Assembly (NCBI RefSeq): GCF_900142365.1
Contig: NZ_FRAP01000016.1
Coordinates: 1 to 64,000, forward strand
DNA: 64,000 nucleotides
Direction of reading: 5' to 3'
Source of the DNA: Pseudonocardia thermophila
Lineage (GTDB): Bacteria > Actinomycetota > Actinomycetes > Mycobacteriales > Pseudonocardiaceae
The notes under the pieces: generated by a model
The model's database searches: none
The model's input: the letters and a program-made list of their open reading frames with translations, nothing else
What the model was told of the DNA's origin: nothing
Part shown: positions 39,104-51,459 of the stretch, piece after piece
How positions within the stretch are numbered: position 1 is the first letter of the stretch
Layout of the letters: every line of letters begins with the position of its first letter
Translations under genes and position numbers: made by a program

Positions 39104-39907
39104 TCAGTGCGAGAGGGTGCGCATCCGCCGGGTCTGCGCGTCCCTGGCGGCCAGCTGGTCGTCCGGCGGGTAGTCCACGCCGACGAGCGTGAGCCCGTGC
39201 GCGGCCGCGACCGCCACCTCGCTCGGCCGCTCCGTGCGCTGCAGCAGCGCGCCGGGCCACTCCACCGGACGGCGCCCGCGACCCACGTCGAGCAGCGCGC
39301 CGACGAGGCTGCGCACCATCGAGTGGCAGAACGCGTCGGCGGCCACGGCCGCAGTCACCACGCCGTCGGCATCGGGGTCGCTCCAGTCCAGCTGCTGCAG
39401 CGCCCGGATCGTCGTGGCGCCCTCCCGCCGCTTGCAGAACGCGGCGAAGTCGTGCTCGCCCAGCAGCGGCGCCGAGGCGGCCCGCATCGCGTCGAGATCG
39501 AGCGGGTGCGGCCAGGAGAGCGTGTCTCGGGCCCGCAGCGGCTCGGCGCCGTACGGCGCGGTCGCGATCCGGTAGCGGTAGTGGCGGCGCAGCGCCGAGA
39601 AGCGGGCGTCGAACTCCGGCGGCACCGGCGTCACCGCCCGCACCCGCACGTCGGGCGGCAGGATCCGGGCCAGCCGACGCACCAGCCACGCGGTGTCCAG
39701 GTCGGCGGTCAGGTCGGTGTGCGCGACCTGACCGGTGGCGTGCACCCCGGCGTCGGTGCGCCCGGCCACGGTGAGCGTGACCGGGGCGCGCAGCACCGTC
39801 GAGAGCGCGTCGACCAGCACACCGCAGACGGTGCGCCGGCCGGGCTGCGCGGCCCAGCCGGAGAAGTCGGTGCCGTCGTAGGCGATGTCCAGGCGGTAAC
39901 GCTGCAC
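39104..39907 (-). CDS. truA: tRNA pseudouridine synthase A
   Basis: Makes pseudouridine at positions 38-40 of tRNA. The 267-residue protein begins [19 protein letters not shown], has the catalytic Asp in [11 protein letters not shown] (about D54), RHYRYRI and [12 protein letters not shown], and ends with [16 protein letters not shown] and a short tail. GTG at 39907. It follows rplQ after a strong hairpin, as the last gene of the ribosomal block. Confidence 0.95.
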   Translation of the reverse strand: MQRYRLDIAYDGTDFSGWAAQPGRRTVCGVLVDALSTVLRAPVTLTVAGRTDAGVHATGQVAHTDLTADLDTAWLVRRLARILPPDVRVRAVTPVPPEFDARFSALRRHYRYRIATAPYGAEPLRARDTLSWPHPLDLDAMRAASAPLLGEHDFAAFCKRREGATTIRALQQLDWSDPDADGVVTAAVAADAFCHSMVRSLVGALLDVGRGRRPVEWPGALLQRTERPSEVAVAAAHGLTLVGVDYPPDDQLAARDAQTRRMRTLSH

Positions 39908-39930
39908 GGCTTCGGAACGGGTGGGATGCG

Positions 39931-39968
39931 GAACGGGCCCGCCGTCGGGGTCGACGGCGGGCCCGTTC
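39931..39968. terminator. Hairpin between rplQ and truA
   Basis: A perfect 17-bp stem (39931-39947 with 39952-39968) with a 4-base loop. It lies after the rplQ stop and before truA, so it probably ends most alpha-operon transcripts and lowers truA expression. Confidence 0.75.
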
Positions 39969-39984
39969 GGGTCGTGCTGGGCCG

Positions 39985-40761
39985 TCAGGACTCGGCCTCG
40001 TCGTCCGCGGCCTTCTCCTGCTGCGAGGCCGGCTTCGAGAAGCCGGCGGCCTCGGCGGCCTCCTCGGTCGCGAACCAGACCTCGGCCACCGTCTGCGCGT
40101 AGTGCGGCGAGCCCGGGGTGTGGTACAGCATCGAGTCGGCGTTGCCCTTGATCGGGAAGCCCTCCGGCGCCTCGTTCGGGTCGTCGAGCGGGGCGTGGCT
40201 GCCCGGCCCGTACGGCGCCTCCTCGGTGCTGGCGGACTCCTCGACCTCGGTCTCGGCGGCCGCGGCGGCCGCGGTGGCCTCCTCCGCCGCGGTCTCCTCG
40301 GCCTTCGCCTCCTCGTCGGCCTCGGTCTCCGGCGTCAGGCCGGCCTTGGCCGCCGCCTGCGACGCCGCCGCGCGCCGGGCCCGGTTGGCCTCGTCGGTGA
40401 CCGTCTTCTGCTGGATCAGCTCGATGACGGCCATCGGCGCGTTGTCGCCCTTGCGCGGCATGATGCGCGTGATGCGCGTGTAGCCGCCGTTGCGGTCGGC
40501 GTAGAACGGGCCGATCTCGGACACCAGGCGGTGGACCACGTCCTTGTCGCGGATGACCCTGGCGATCTGCCGGATGTTGTGCAGATCGCCCTTCTTGGCC
40601 TTCGAGATCAGCCGCTCCGCGTACGGACGCAGCCGCCGGGCCTTGGCCTCGGTGGTGGTGATCCGGCCGTGCTGGAACAGCGAGGTCGCCAGGTTGGCCA
40701 GGATCAGCCGCTGGTGTGCGGGAGAGCCGCCCAGACGGGCGCCCTTGGTCGGCTGGGGCAT
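39985..40761 (-). CDS. rplQ: 50S ribosomal protein bL17 with extra C-terminal domain
   Basis: Residues 1-120 are normal bL17 ([44 protein letters not shown]). An Ala/Glu-rich linker follows at about 125-182. Residues 183-247 form a separate module, with [30 protein letters not shown] and EAAEAAGF. The whole protein is 258 residues against about 120 in E. coli and 170-200 in many actinobacteria. The same module ends uL4 (rplD) in this window. bL17 lies near the peptide tunnel exit, so the domain could reach the solvent; its role is unknown. It starts 2 bases after rpoA. Confidence 0.96.
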   Translation of the reverse strand: MPQPTKGARLGGSPAHQRLILANLATSLFQHGRITTTEAKARRLRPYAERLISKAKKGDLHNIRQIARVIRDKDVVHRLVSEIGPFYADRNGGYTRITRIMPRKGDNAPMAVIELIQQKTVTDEANRARRAAASQAAAKAGLTPETEADEEAKAEETAAEEATAAAAAAETEVEESASTEEAPYGPGSHAPLDDPNEAPEGFPIKGNADSMLYHTPGSPHYAQTVAEVWFATEEAAEAAGFSKPASQQEKAADDEAES

Positions 40762-40763
40762 CG

Positions 40764-41819
40764 CTACAGCTGCTCCGTTTCTGCGTAGTCCTGGCCGTCG
40801 TCACCGAAAGGCGAGTCCGGGTCGAAGTGCGTCGCCGGCTCGGCGCCGTACCCGGTGGCCGCAGCCGACGGGTCGAATCCGGGCGGGCTGTCCTTGAGCG
40901 ACAGGCCGAGGCCGACGAGCTTCATCTTGACCTCGTCGATCGACTTGGCGCCGAAGTTGCGGATGTCGAGCAGGTCGGCCTCGCTGCGGCTGACCAGCTC
41001 GCCCACGGTGTGGATGCCCTCGCGCTTGAGGCAGTTGTAGGAGCGGACGGTGAGGTCCAGCTCCTCGATCGGCATCGCGTAGGCAGCGATGGTGTCCGCC
41101 TCCTGCGGCGAGGGGCCGATCTCGATGCCCTCCGCGTCGACGTTCAGCTCGCGGGCGAGGCCGAACAGCTCGACGAGGGTCTTGCCGGCCGAGGCCAGCG
41201 CGTCGCGCGGGGTGATCGACGGCTTCGTCTCGACGTCGATGATCAGCTTGTCGAAGTCGGTCCGCTGCTCGACGCGGGTCGCCTCGACCTTGTAGGTGAC
41301 CTTGAGGACCGGCGAGTAGATCGAGTCGATCGGGATCCGCCCGATCTCCGCGCCGGTGGCCTTGTTCTGCATCGCCGGGACGTAGCCGCGGCCCCGCTCG
41401 ACGACGAGCTCGACCTCGAGGCGGCCCTTGTCGTTGAGGGTGGCGATGTGCAGGTCCGGGTTGTGCACGGTCACGCCCGCCGGCGGGACGATGTCACCCG
41501 CGGTGACCTCGCCCGGGCCCTGCTTGCGCAGGTACATCGTGACCGGCTCGTCCTCCTCGGAGCTCACGACGAGCTCCTTGAGGTTCAGGATGATGTCGGT
41601 GACGTCCTCCTTCACCCCCGGGACGGTGGTGAACTCGTGCAGCACGCCGTCGATGCGGATGCTGGTGACGGCGGCACCAGGGATGGAGGAGAGCAGGGTA
41701 CGGCGGAGCGAGTTGCCGAGCGTGTAGCCGAAGCCGGGCTCCAGCGGCTCGATGATGAACCGGGATCGGGTCTCGGTGACCGTCTCCTCGGTGAGGGTGG
41801 GGCGCTGAGAGATCAGCAT
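40764..41819 (-). CDS. rpoA: RNA polymerase alpha subunit
   Basis: A 351-residue subunit that starts polymerase assembly. The N-terminal dimer domain covers about 1-235 ([20 protein letters not shown], given by its ends) and the C-terminal domain about 255-325 ([31 protein letters not shown]), which binds activators and UP elements. An acidic tail follows. ATG at 41819 begins MLISQRPTL after AAGGAGAA. Sixth gene of infA-rpmJ-rpsM-rpsK-rpsD-rpoA. Confidence 0.97.
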   Translation of the reverse strand: MLISQRPTLTEETVTETRSRFIIEPLEPGFGYTLGNSLRRTLLSSIPGAAVTSIRIDGVLHEFTTVPGVKEDVTDIILNLKELVVSSEEDEPVTMYLRKQGPGEVTAGDIVPPAGVTVHNPDLHIATLNDKGRLEVELVVERGRGYVPAMQNKATGAEIGRIPIDSIYSPVLKVTYKVEATRVEQRTDFDKLIIDVETKPSITPRDALASAGKTLVELFGLARELNVDAEGIEIGPSPQEADTIAAYAMPIEELDLTVRSYNCLKREGIHTVGELVSRSEADLLDIRNFGAKSIDEVKMKLVGLGLSLKDSPPGFDPSAAATGYGAEPATHFDPDSPFGDDGQDYAETEQL

Positions 41820-41930
41820 GTGGAGTGTTCTCCTTCGTTGCCGCGGCAACCACTATCTGATGCCGCAGTGAGCCCCCCGCCCCACTGCAGGACGGGGGGA
41901 CGGAGCGCTCCCGCGCTCCGGGACGAGCGG

Positions 41931-42536
41931 CTACTTCGAGTAGTACTCGACGATGAGCTGCTCGGAGACCTGCGTGTCGATCTGCGCCCGCTCCGGAAGC
42001 TGGTGCACCAGGATCCGGAGGTTGCTGGGAACAACCTGAAGCCACGCCGGGATCGGCCGATCGCCGAGGGTCTCCTTGGCGATGACGAACGGATCCAGCG
42101 ACAGCGACTTCGGTCGGACGTCGATGATGTCGTACTGCGAGACCTGGAAGCTCGGGATGTTGACCTTCTTCCCGTTGACCAGGAAGTGGTTGTGGCTCAC
42201 GAGCTGCCGGGCCATCCGCCGGGTGCGGGCGAGGCCCGCCCGGTAGACGACGTTGTCGAGCCGGCACTCCAGGATCTGCATCAGGTTGTCGCCGGTCTTG
42301 CCGGGGCGGCGGTTGGCCTCCTCGTAGTACCGGCGGAACTGCTTCTCCAGCACGCCGTAGGCGTACCGGGCCTTCTGCTTCTCCTGCAGCTGCAGGAGGT
42401 ACTCGGTCTCCTTGATCCGGATCCGGCCGTGCTGGCCGGGCGGGTAAGGACGACGCTCGAACGCCTGGTCGCCGCCGACGAGGTCGACCTTCAGCCGGCG
42501 GGACTTGCGGGTCATGGGTCCGGTGTAACGAGCCAT
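41931..42536 (-). CDS. rpsD: 30S ribosomal protein uS4
   Basis: A 201-residue primary 16S-binding protein (ARYTGPMTRKSRRLK, RPYPPGQHGR, an S4 RNA-binding region near ARTRRMARQLVSHNHFLVNG, and a C-terminal EQLIVEYYSK). The N-terminus has no CxxC zinc cluster, so it is the zinc-free form. A 111-base gap separates it from rpoA; regulation by uS4 binding is known in other bacteria but not visible here. Confidence 0.97.
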   Translation of the reverse strand: MARYTGPMTRKSRRLKVDLVGGDQAFERRPYPPGQHGRIRIKETEYLLQLQEKQKARYAYGVLEKQFRRYYEEANRRPGKTGDNLMQILECRLDNVVYRAGLARTRRMARQLVSHNHFLVNGKKVNIPSFQVSQYDIIDVRPKSLSLDPFVIAKETLGDRPIPAWLQVVPSNLRILVHQLPERAQIDTQVSEQLIVEYYSK

Positions 42537-42552
42537 CAGTTCGTGCTCCCCC

Positions 42553-42960
42553 TCAGACCCGGCGCCGCTTGGGCGGACGGCAGCCGTTGTGCGGCTGCGG
42601 CGTGACGTCGGAGATGGTGCCGACCTCGAGGCCGGCGGCCTGCAGCGACCGAATCGCGGTCTCGCGGCCGGAACCGGGGCCCTTCACGAAGACGTCGACC
42701 TTCTTCATGCCGTGCTCGGCCGCCTTGCGGGCCGCGTTCTCGGCGGCCATCTGGGCGGCGAACGGCGTGGACTTGCGCGAGCCCTTGAAGCCGACGTGGC
42801 CCGCGGACGCCCACGCGATCACGGCGCCGGTCGGGTCGGTGATCGAGACGATGGTGTTGTTGAACGTCGACTTGATGTGCGCGTGGCCCGCGACGACGTT
42901 CTTCTTCTCCTTGCGGCGGACCTTCTTGGCTCCACCGGCCTGGCGCGAACGGGGCGGCAT
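42553..42960 (-). CDS. rpsK: 30S ribosomal protein uS11
   Basis: A 135-residue platform protein ([21 protein letters not shown] is its hallmark, here given by its ends; [29 protein letters not shown] at the C-terminus). ATG at 42960 overlaps the rpsM stop by one base (TAATG). Confidence 0.97.
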   Translation of the reverse strand: MPPRSRQAGGAKKVRRKEKKNVVAGHAHIKSTFNNTIVSITDPTGAVIAWASAGHVGFKGSRKSTPFAAQMAAENAARKAAEHGMKKVDVFVKGPGSGRETAIRSLQAAGLEVGTISDVTPQPHNGCRPPKRRRV

Positions 42961-43340
42961 TACTTCTTACCTGCCTTCTTCTTACCGGCGACCGTCTTCT
43001 TCGGCCCCTTGCGGCTGCGGGCGTTGGTGCGGGTGCGCTGACCGTGCACCGGGAGGCCGCGGCGGTGCCGGATCCCCTGGTAGCAGCCGATCTCGATCTT
43101 GCGCCGGATGTTCGCCTGAACCTCCCGGCGCAGGTCACCCTCGACGTCGAAGTTGGCCTCGATGTACTCGCGGATCTTGCCGAGGTCCTCGTCGCTCAGG
43201 TCCCGGACGCGCAGGTCCGGGCTGACGCCGGTGGCGGCCAGGATCTCCGTGGAGCGAGTCCTGCCGATCCCGTAGATGTAGGTGAGCGCGATCTCCATCC
43301 GCTTGTCGCGGGGAAGGTCGACGCCGACGACGCGTGCCAT
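42960..43340 (-). CDS. rpsM: 30S ribosomal protein uS13
   Basis: A 126-residue head protein contacting uS19 and the P-site tRNA ([43 protein letters not shown] and a basic tail with GKKKAGKK). ATG at 43340 is chosen because homologues start MARVVGV; the open frame goes on to 43439. It is separated from rpmJ by 163 bases with no gene. Confidence 0.97.
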   Translation of the reverse strand: MARVVGVDLPRDKRMEIALTYIYGIGRTRSTEILAATGVSPDLRVRDLSDEDLGKIREYIEANFDVEGDLRREVQANIRRKIEIGCYQGIRHRRGLPVHGQRTRTNARSRKGPKKTVAGKKKAGKK

Positions 43341-43503
43341 GCGGCAGCTATCTCCTCTGTGTACTCCGCCAGGTCCTCCCGACACCCGTCCCCCGCGCTG
43401 GAGGGCTCCGGCCTGGTTCCGGAGGTGTTCACGCACCACCCCGGTGCGCTAGGTGTGTCAGGTTCCTCTTCGTTGTCGCTGCGCAAGCGCGCGATCGCGA
43501 GGA

Positions 43504-43617
43504 TCAGCCCTGCCGCTGCTTGTGCCGCAGGTTCTCGCAGATCACCATGACCCGCCCGTGACGGCGGATCACCTTGCACTTGTCGCAGATCTTCTTGACG
43601 CTCGGCTGGACCTTCAC
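43504..43617 (-). CDS. rpmJ: 50S ribosomal protein bL36
   Basis: A 37-residue protein starting [15 protein letters not shown], with a zinc knuckle C11-x2-C14, C27 and H32 ([13 protein letters not shown]), the zinc-binding form. GTG at 43617. It lies 79 bases after infA. Confidence 0.95.
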   Translation of the reverse strand: MKVQPSVKKICDKCKVIRRHGRVMVICENLRHKQRQG

Positions 43618-43696
43618 GTCCGTCGCTCTTTCGCTGGTGTCGTGCCGCCGCAGGCGCCGCCCCGTCGGGCACCGCCTCCGGCGCTGGGGATCGTCG

Positions 43697-43918
43697 TCAC
43701 TTGTAGCGGTAGACGATGCGGCCGCGGGACAGGTCGTAGGGCGAGAGCTCCACGACCACCCGGTCCTCGGGGAGGATGCGGATGTAGTGCTGCCGCATCT
43801 TCCCGCTGATGTGCGCGAGGACCTTGTGCCCGTTCTCCAGCTCCACGCGGAACATCGCGTTCGGCAGGGGCTCGATGACCCGGCCCTCGACCTCGATCGC
43901 CCCGTCCTTCTTGGCCAT
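43697..43918 (-). CDS. infA: Translation initiation factor IF-1
   Basis: A 73-residue S1/OB-fold protein that blocks the A site during initiation ([41 protein letters not shown]). First gene of the alpha-operon part; the promoter should lie in the 257 bases before the divergent MFS gene (43919-44175), where I could not fix the boxes. Confidence 0.97.
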   Translation of the reverse strand: MAKKDGAIEVEGRVIEPLPNAMFRVELENGHKVLAHISGKMRQHYIRILPEDRVVVELSPYDLSRGRIVYRYK

Positions 43919-44175
43919 GTCCTCCGCGATCCGTGACGTCGGGTGTGGTTCCGTCTATCCTCGAACACGTTCACGCCCGGAACCGTTGAGCGCGTGGACA
44001 CGACGGAACCGGCGCACGTGACGCGCCGAAACCCCAGTGTACGCGGTCTGCGCGGTGCGCCGTGTCCGGGGTCGGTCAGCAGCGAAAATCGCGCGATCCC
44101 CGTCGGGGCCGAGGGTTACCGTCCGGTCCGAGACCCACTTGACCTCGACCCGAGTTGAACGTCTGCGATGGAGCC

Positions 44176-45534
44176 ATGACCGGCGCACCCGACACCGAAC
44201 CGATCCCCCGACCGGCGCCGATCGGCCCGTCCGACGTCCCGCCGACCCGGCTGCCCCGCGCGCTGCGGCCGTTCCGGCATCGCGAGTACCGGCTGCTCAC
44301 CGCCTCGATGGCGCTGTCGCTGGTGGCGAGCGGCATGTGGGCGGTCGGCCTGGTGTGGCAGGTGATCGCGCTCGGCGGCGGGCCCAGCGACGTCTCGATC
44401 GTCATGGCCGCGCTGTCGGCCGGGCTGCTGGTGGCCGTGCTGTTCGGCGGTGTGGCGGCCGACCGGCTCCCCCGCCGCGCGCTGCTGATCGTCGTGGAGT
44501 CGGTGCGGCTGGGCACGGCTGCCCTCGCCGGGCTGCTCGCCGCCCTCGGCGCGCTGCAGGTGTGGCACCTGGCCGTGCTCGCGCTGGTGATCGGCGCGGC
44601 CGAGGCGTTCTTCTTCCCCGCCTACACCGCCCTGCTGCCCACGATCCTGCCGGCTGACGAGCTGCTGGCCGCCAACGGTGTGGAGGGCACCGTGCGCCCG
44701 GCCGCGCAGTCCGCGATCGGCCCGGCGATCGCCGGCGTGCTGATCGGTGCGTACGCACCCGGCGTCGCGCTGATCGGTGCCGGCCTGCTCTACGGGCTGG
44801 CGCTGGTCACGCTGCTGTTCATGCGCCCGCTCCCGCAGCCGGTCGCAGCTGCGGGGAACGGTGCGGAAGCGGGCACGAAGAGCTCGGTCCTGAGCGACCT
44901 GCGCGAGGGCTTCCGTTACATGTTCAGCACCGGCTGGTTCTTCGCCACGCTGGCGTTCGCCACGTTCCTGGTGCTGCTGATCCTCGGCCCGATCGAGGTG
45001 TTGCTGCCGTTCGCCGTGCGCGACCAGACCGGCAGCGACGCGAGCGGCTACGCGGTCGTCGTCGGCGCGTACGGGATCGGCTCGATGGTCGGCTCGATGC
45101 TCATGTCCTCGCTGCGGATGCCGCGGCGCTACCTCACGGTCATGATCCTGGCCTGGGGTGTCGGGAGCCTGCCGATGGCGGTCATCGGGTTCACCGACCA
45201 GCTGTGGGTGATGGTCGTGGCGATGTTCGCCGTCGGCGTCGCCGGCGCGGTGGCCATGGTCATCTGGGGCACGCTGCTGCAGCGGCGGGTGCCGCCGCAC
45301 CTGCTCGGCCGGGTCTCCAGCCTGGACTTCTTCGTGTCGCTGGCGCTGATGCCGGTGTCGATGGCCGCCGCCGGCCCGGTCGGTGAGGCGCTGGGCCTGC
45401 CGCTGACCTTCGTCATCGCGGGCGTGGTCCCGGTGGCGCTCGCCGTCGTCGCGCTCGTGGGCTGGCGGCTGCCCGCCGACGAGATCGCCCACCCGCTGGA
45501 CCCCGGGCCGGGCGAGGAGGTCACAGCGCCTTGA
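44176..45534 (+). CDS. MFS transporter, DHA3-type exporter
   Basis: A 452-residue membrane protein with about 12 helices, of the enterobactin-exporter/macrolide-efflux-like branch ([58 protein letters not shown]). The N-terminus of about 40 residues is Pro-rich and cytosolic. ATG at 44176 follows GATGGAG. It is the only plus-strand gene inside the ribosomal block, and its end overlaps the convergent pntB by 14 bases. The substrate is unknown. Confidence 0.88.
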   Translation: MTGAPDTEPIPRPAPIGPSDVPPTRLPRALRPFRHREYRLLTASMALSLVASGMWAVGLVWQVIALGGGPSDVSIVMAALSAGLLVAVLFGGVAADRLPRRALLIVVESVRLGTAALAGLLAALGALQVWHLAVLALVIGAAEAFFFPAYTALLPTILPADELLAANGVEGTVRPAAQSAIGPAIAGVLIGAYAPGVALIGAGLLYGLALVTLLFMRPLPQPVAAAGNGAEAGTKSSVLSDLREGFRYMFSTGWFFATLAFATFLVLLILGPIEVLLPFAVRDQTGSDASGYAVVVGAYGIGSMVGSMLMSSLRMPRRYLTVMILAWGVGSLPMAVIGFTDQLWVMVVAMFAVGVAGAVAMVIWGTLLQRRVPPHLLGRVSSLDFFVSLALMPVSMAAAGPVGEALGLPLTFVIAGVVPVALAVVALVGWRLPADEIAHPLDPGPGEEVTAP

Positions 45535-46924
45535 TGATCTCCTCGACCTTGTCCCGCGCGTCGCCGAACAGCATGTGGCTGTTCTCCCGGTAGAAGAGCG
45601 GGTTCGACACCCCGGCGTACCCGGCGGCCATCGAGCGCTTGAACACGATGACGTTGCCGGCCTCCCACACCCGCAGGACCGGCATGCCGGCGATCGGGGA
45701 GCCGGGTTCCTCGGTGGCCGCCGGGTTCACCGTGTCGTTGGCGCCGATGACCAGCACGACGTCGGTGTCGGCGAAGTCGTCGTTGATCTCGTCCATCTCC
45801 AGGACGATGTCGTAGGGCACCTTCGCCTCGGCGAGCAGCACGTTCATGTGGCCGGGGAGCCGCCCGGCGACCGGGTGGATGCCGAAGCGGACGTTCACGC
45901 CCCTCTCCCGCAGGGTGCGGGTGAGCTCAGCGACCGGGTACTGGGCCTGGGCCACCGCCATCCCGTAGCCGGGGGTGATCACCACGCTGGACGCGCTCGA
46001 CAGCAGCGCCGCCGCACCCTCGGCGGTGATCTCCTTGTGCTCGCCGTAGTCCTTCTGCTCCCCCGTCGGTGCCTCGATGCCGAACCCGCCCGCGATCACG
46101 GAGATGAACGAGCGGTTCATCGCCTTGCACATGATGTAGGACAGGTACGCACCGGAGGAGCCGACGAGCGCGCCGGTGATGATCAGCAGGTCGTTGCCGA
46201 GCAGGAAGCCGGACGCCGCAGCCGCCCACCCGGAGTAGCTGTTCAGCATCGACACGACCACCGGCATGTCGCCACCGCCGATCGACGCGACGAGGTGCAC
46301 GCCGAGCAGGAGCGCGATCACCGTGAGCAGGATCAGCGCCGGCAGCGTCGGCTCGATGACGAACCACACCGTGAGCGCGGCGAAGACGACCAGCGAGCCG
46401 AGGTTGAGCGCGTTCTTGCCGGGCAGCATCAGCGGCTTGGAGTTGAACCGGCCGTTGAGCTTGCCCCAGGCCACGATCGAGCCGGTGAACGTCACCGCAC
46501 CGATGAAGACACCGATCGCGACCTCTCCGCGGTGGATACCGATCAGCTCAGGGTCGATCGTGCCGCCGCCCGCCGCCTCCACCTCGAGGTAGCCGTTCCA
46601 GCCCACGAGCACGGCGGCGAGACCGACGAAGCTGTGGAAGAGCGCGATCAGCTCGGGCATCCCGGTCATCGGCACGCGCGCAGCCCGGTACAGGCCGATC
46701 GCGGCGCCGACGAGCACCGCGATGATCAGCAGCGCGATCCCGAGCCCGTCGATCCCGCCGGTCAGAGCGAGCACGACGGTCGAGATCAGCGCGATCGTCA
46801 TGCCGGCGATGCCGAACGTGTTCCCGGCGCGGGCGGTCTCGTGCTGGGACAGCCCGGCGAGCGCGAGGATGAACAGCAGCGCAGCGACGACGTAGGCAGC
46901 GCTGGCCACGGTCTGTGCAGTCAT
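45521..46924 (-). CDS. pntB: NAD(P) transhydrogenase subunit beta
   Basis: The proton-channel and NADP-binding subunit: 467 residues with about eight or nine helices ([28 protein letters not shown]-adjacent). The NADP domain lies at about 290-467, with [39 protein letters not shown] and [18 protein letters not shown], the first two given by their ends. With PntA it couples proton entry to NADPH formation. It starts 22 bases after pntA. Confidence 0.96.
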   Translation of the reverse strand: MTAQTVASAAYVVAALLFILALAGLSQHETARAGNTFGIAGMTIALISTVVLALTGGIDGLGIALLIIAVLVGAAIGLYRAARVPMTGMPELIALFHSFVGLAAVLVGWNGYLEVEAAGGGTIDPELIGIHRGEVAIGVFIGAVTFTGSIVAWGKLNGRFNSKPLMLPGKNALNLGSLVVFAALTVWFVIEPTLPALILLTVIALLLGVHLVASIGGGDMPVVVSMLNSYSGWAAAASGFLLGNDLLIITGALVGSSGAYLSYIMCKAMNRSFISVIAGGFGIEAPTGEQKDYGEHKEITAEGAAALLSSASSVVITPGYGMAVAQAQYPVAELTRTLRERGVNVRFGIHPVAGRLPGHMNVLLAEAKVPYDIVLEMDEINDDFADTDVVLVIGANDTVNPAATEEPGSPIAGMPVLRVWEAGNVIVFKRSMAAGYAGVSNPLFYRENSHMLFGDARDKVEEIIKAL

Positions 46925-46946
46925 GGGTGTGTCAGCTCCGCTTCGA

Positions 46947-48509
46947 TCAGCTGCGCCGGAACATGCCGAGCATGCGTCGGGTGACGGCGAACCCGCCGAA
47001 GACGTTGATGGTCGCCAGCAGCACCGCGACGGCAGCGATGACCGTGATGGCGGTGCTGTGCGCCCCGAGCTGCAGCAACGCCCCGACGACGATGATGCCC
47101 GAGATCGCGTTCGTCACCGACATGAGCGGGGTGTGCAGCGCGTGGTGCACGTTGCCGATGACGTAGAAGCCGGCCACGATCGCCAGCGCGAACACCACGA
47201 GGTGGCCGATGAGGGCCTGCGGCGAGATCGCGATGAGCAAGAACAGCACGATGCCCGCGAGCGCGACGAGCCCGTAGCGGCGCGCCGGCGACATCGGCTC
47301 CTTCTCCTGCTGGACGGCGGGAGCCGCGGCCGCGGCGGCGACCTGCGGTGTCGCCGACACCGCCACCTCGGGCGGCGGCCAGGTCGACTCGCCGTCGCGC
47401 ACGACGGTCATGGCCCGCTGCACCTGGTCGTCGAAGTCCAGCACGAGCTGCCCGTCCTTGTTCGGGGTGAGCAGCTTCATGAGGTTGACGAGGTTCGTGC
47501 CGTAGAGCTGGCTCGCGGTCGCGGGGAGCCGACCCGCGAGATCGGTGTAGCCGATGATCGTGACGCCGTTCGGGGTGACGATCTTCTCCCCGGCCACGGT
47601 GCCCTCGACGTTGCCGCCGTTCGCGGCCGCCATGTCGACGATGACCGAGCCGGGCTTCATCTGCGCGACCATGTCGGCGGTGATCAGCCGCGGCGCGGGC
47701 CGGCCGGGGATCAGCGCCGTGGTGATGACGATGTCGACCTCACGGGTCTGCGCGGAGTACAGCTCCCGCTCGCGGGCCTTGTAGTCCTCGCCCATCTCCT
47801 TGGCGTAGCCGGTGGCGGAGACCTCCACCTCCGGCGAGGAGATGGCCAGGTACTCCCCGCCGAGCGAGCGCACCTGGTCGGCGACCTCGGGGCGCGGGTC
47901 GGTGGCGCGCACGATCGCGCCGAGCGAACCGGCGGCGCCGATCGCTGCGAGGCCAGCCACTCCGGCCCCCACCACCAGCACCTTCGCAGGCGGCACCTTG
48001 CCGGCGGCGGTCACCTGGCCGGTGAAGAACCGGCCGAACTCGTGCGCGGCCTCCACGACAGCGCGGTAGCCGGCGATGTTGGCCATCGAGCTGAGCACGT
48101 CGAGCGACTGGGCACGCGAGATCCGCGGCACCGCGTCCATCGACAGCGCCGTGATCGGCCGCTGCGCGAGCTTGTCCACGATCTCCGGATTCAGCCGCGG
48201 CTGCAGCATCGCGATCAGCGTCGCGCCCGGCTTCAGCCGGTCGAGCTCGTCGTCGGTGGGGGTGTTGATGGCGAAGACGATGTCGGCCTGCCACGGGTCG
48301 CCGATCTGCGCACCCGCCTCGACGTAAGCGGCGTCGGGGAAGTCCGCCCGCGCGCCTGCCCCGGCCTCGACGACGACGCAGTACCCGAGTTTCCGCAGCT
48401 GTCCCACCGTCGTCGGCGTCGCGGCGACGCGCGTCTCGTTGGGCGCGGACTCCCGCACCACCCCGATCGACTTCCCCGGTGGCTGCTCCGCTGCGGTCTC
48501 CGAGTTCAT
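46947..48509 (-). CDS. pntA: NAD(P) transhydrogenase subunit alpha
   Basis: A 520-residue single-chain alpha subunit (not split as PntAA/PntAB). It has an N-terminal NAD domain at about 10-385 ([50 protein letters not shown]). An Ala-rich linker follows, then four helices at about 425-515 ([33 protein letters not shown]). It lies 88 bases after map on the same strand, between the spc-type genes and infA, an unusual place. Confidence 0.96.
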   Translation of the reverse strand: MNSETAAEQPPGKSIGVVRESAPNETRVAATPTTVGQLRKLGYCVVVEAGAGARADFPDAAYVEAGAQIGDPWQADIVFAINTPTDDELDRLKPGATLIAMLQPRLNPEIVDKLAQRPITALSMDAVPRISRAQSLDVLSSMANIAGYRAVVEAAHEFGRFFTGQVTAAGKVPPAKVLVVGAGVAGLAAIGAAGSLGAIVRATDPRPEVADQVRSLGGEYLAISSPEVEVSATGYAKEMGEDYKARERELYSAQTREVDIVITTALIPGRPAPRLITADMVAQMKPGSVIVDMAAANGGNVEGTVAGEKIVTPNGVTIIGYTDLAGRLPATASQLYGTNLVNLMKLLTPNKDGQLVLDFDDQVQRAMTVVRDGESTWPPPEVAVSATPQVAAAAAAPAVQQEKEPMSPARRYGLVALAGIVLFLLIAISPQALIGHLVVFALAIVAGFYVIGNVHHALHTPLMSVTNAISGIIVVGALLQLGAHSTAITVIAAVAVLLATINVFGGFAVTRRMLGMFRRS

Positions 48510-48597
48510 GCCGAGAATCTAGACGACCGCGTCGTCGCCTCAATGAGGCGTGGATCACCTCGAGCCCGAACGGGCCGACCGGACGGGGAGACCCTGC

Positions 48598-49419
48598 TCA
48601 CGCGGGCAGGGTGAGGATCCGCGGCCCGTCCTCCGTGACCGCGACCGTGTGCTCCCAGTGCACAGCGCGGCTGCCGTCGGCGGTGACGACGGTCCACTCG
48701 TCGTCCAGCTCGACCGTCTCCGGGCTGCCCCCGGTGAGCATCGGCTCGATCGCCAGCGCCATCCCCACGCGCAGCTTGGGACCGTGGCCCGGCTTGCCGT
48801 GGTTGGGCAAGAACGGGTCCATGTGCATCGACGTGCCGATGCCGTGCCCGCCGTAGTCCTCGACGATCCCGTACGCGACGCCGTCGCGGGCCGCGGCGGT
48901 CTCGCACGCCGTCTGGATCGCGTGGGAGATGTCGGTGAGCCGGGCGCCGGGCCGCACCGCGGCGATGCCGGCGTGCAGCGCGTCCTCGCACGCCTTGGAC
49001 AGCGCGAGATCGGCCGCGGACACCGAGCCGATCGGGATGGTGACAGCGGCGTCGCCGTGCCAGCCGTCGAGGATCGCGCCGCAGTCGACGGAGATGATGT
49101 CGCCGTCGGCCAGCACCTGCTTCGGCGACGGGATGCCGTGCACGATCTGCTCATTCACCGACGCGCAGATCGACGCCGGGTAGCCGCGGTAGCCCAGGAA
49201 CGACGGCACGGCGCCGGCGTCGCGGATCGTCTGCTCGGCCAGCGCGTCCAGCTCCGCCGTGCTCACCCCGGGTGCGGCCAGGTCCGTGACGGCGGCCAGG
49301 GCACGGGCGACCACGGCGCCGGCGGCGCGCATCGCCTCGATCTCGGCAGGCGTCTTCACCTCGATGTCGCGCCCCCTCAGGCGCGCCATCACGCCGCGCA
49401 CCCCGCCCCGGCCGGCCAT
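48598..49419 (-). CDS. map: Methionine aminopeptidase, type I
   Basis: Removes the initiator Met. A 273-residue pita-bread enzyme ([18 protein letters not shown]) with metal ligands in [16 protein letters not shown] (two Asp), GHGIG (His), LAIEPM (Glu) and VHWEHTVAV (Glu). ATG at 49419 follows GGTGAGG; ATG at 49389 ([10 protein letters not shown]) is the other candidate. It begins 7 bases after adk ends, as in most secY-adk-map groups. Confidence 0.95.
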   Translation of the reverse strand: MAGRGGVRGVMARLRGRDIEVKTPAEIEAMRAAGAVVARALAAVTDLAAPGVSTAELDALAEQTIRDAGAVPSFLGYRGYPASICASVNEQIVHGIPSPKQVLADGDIISVDCGAILDGWHGDAAVTIPIGSVSAADLALSKACEDALHAGIAAVRPGARLTDISHAIQTACETAAARDGVAYGIVEDYGGHGIGTSMHMDPFLPNHGKPGHGPKLRVGMALAIEPMLTGGSPETVELDDEWTVVTADGSRAVHWEHTVAVTEDGPRILTLPA

Positions 49420-49426
49420 CACGGCC

Positions 49427-49975
<549 letters not shown>

Positions 49976-50007
49976 GCGAAACGGTCCTCCCACTCGGTCG
50001 AGAGTTT

Positions 50008-51312
50008 TCAGCGCAGGAAGCCTTCGTACTTCCGCTGCTTGAGCTGGCTCTCGATCTGCTTCACGGTGTCCAGGCCCACGCCCACCATGATCAGCACCGC
50101 CGTACCGCCGAACGGGAAGTTCTGGTTGTTGCCGGTACCGGTGAGGCCGAGGAAGAAGTTCGGCAACACCGCGATGATGCCCAGGTAGAGCGAACCGGGG
50201 AGCGTGATGCGTGACAACACGAACCCGAGGTACTCGGCCGTCGGCCGGCCTGGCCTGATGCCGGGGATGAAGCCACCGAACTTCTTCATCTCCTCGGCCC
50301 GCTCATCAGGGTTGAACGTGATCCCCACGTAGAAGTACGTGAAGAAGATGATCAGAGCAAGGTAAAGGATGATGTGCACCCAGCTGGACTGGTCGACCAG
50401 GTAGGTCTGGACGAACTGGGTGACGGGGCCCGTCCCCCCGGCCAGCCGGGTGACGAGGTCGGGCAGGTACAGCAGTGACGAGCCGAAGATGACCGGGATG
50501 ACGCCGGCCTGGTTCACCTTCAACGGCAGGTAGGTCGACGTGCCGCCGTACATGCGGCGCCCGACCATGCGCTTGGCGTACTGCACCGGGATGCGCCGCT
50601 GGCCCTGCTCGACGAACACGACGCTGGCGATGATGGCCAGCCCGAAGATGCAGACGACGGTGAAGATCAGGCCGCCGTTGCGCAGGATGTTCGCCCCCTC
50701 GGCGGGGATCCGCGCCGCGATCGAGGTGAAGATCAAGAGCGACATGCCGTTGCCGATGCCGCGCTCGGTGACCAGCTCACCCAGCCACATGACGATCGCG
50801 GTGCCCGCGGTCATCACGATGACGATGATGATCAGGTCGAAGATGCCGGCGTCCGGGATGATGGGCTGGCTGCAGCCGGCGAAGAGCTGACCGCGCTCCG
50901 CGAGCGCGACGATCCCGGTCGCCTGCAGGATCGCCAGCGCGATCGTCAGGTACCGGGTGTACTGGGTCAGCTTGTTCTGCCCGGCCTGGCCTTCCTTCTT
51001 CAGCTGCTCGAAGCGCGGGATGACCACGGTGAGCAGCTGGATGATGATGCTCGCCGTGATGTACGGCATGATGCCGAGCGCGAAGACGGACAGCTGCAGC
51101 AGCGCGCCGCCGGAGAACAGGTTCAGCAGCGAGTAGACGCCGGCGTTCTCCCCGGCCTCGGCCTCGCGCAGGCACTGCTGGATGTTCGGGTAGGAGACCC
51201 CGGGCGACGGGAGCAGCGCCCCGGCCCGGTAGACCGCCACGATCCCGAGCGTGAAGAGGATCTTCTTCCGCAGGTCCGGCGTCGTGAAGGCCGACCGGAA
51301 TGCGCTGAGCAC
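50008..51312 (-). CDS. secY: Protein translocase subunit SecY
   Basis: The 434-residue channel of the Sec translocon with ten helices. Features are [25 protein letters not shown] at the start (given by its ends), [17 protein letters not shown] in helix 2 and the cytosolic loop [21 protein letters not shown]. The C-terminal part has [31 protein letters not shown] (ends only). GTG at 51312 follows AGGAGGATC. A 147-base gap precedes it after rplO; adk follows 32 bases downstream. Confidence 0.97.
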   Translation of the reverse strand: MLSAFRSAFTTPDLRKKILFTLGIVAVYRAGALLPSPGVSYPNIQQCLREAEAGENAGVYSLLNLFSGGALLQLSVFALGIMPYITASIIIQLLTVVIPRFEQLKKEGQAGQNKLTQYTRYLTIALAILQATGIVALAERGQLFAGCSQPIIPDAGIFDLIIIVIVMTAGTAIVMWLGELVTERGIGNGMSLLIFTSIAARIPAEGANILRNGGLIFTVVCIFGLAIIASVVFVEQGQRRIPVQYAKRMVGRRMYGGTSTYLPLKVNQAGVIPVIFGSSLLYLPDLVTRLAGGTGPVTQFVQTYLVDQSSWVHIILYLALIIFFTYFYVGITFNPDERAEEMKKFGGFIPGIRPGRPTAEYLGFVLSRITLPGSLYLGIIAVLPNFFLGLTGTGNNQNFPFGGTAVLIMVGVGLDTVKQIESQLKQRKYEGFLR

Positions 51313-51459
51313 TGGGAGATCCTCCTGATAGACCGCGCGACCGGCACTCGGCCGGCGGGAATCGACTCTAACAGCGCGCCCGCCGACGCCGACCGGCAGC
51401 GCTGCCCGCACGGCACGGACCGGCGCGGATGGCGCCGGCCCGACCGAACGGACACCGCC

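Noticed and set aside
48536-48550. Small palindrome CGCCTCA-A-TGAGGCG upstream of pntA
   Set aside because: Seven-base arms are too short to claim a terminator or operator without other support.
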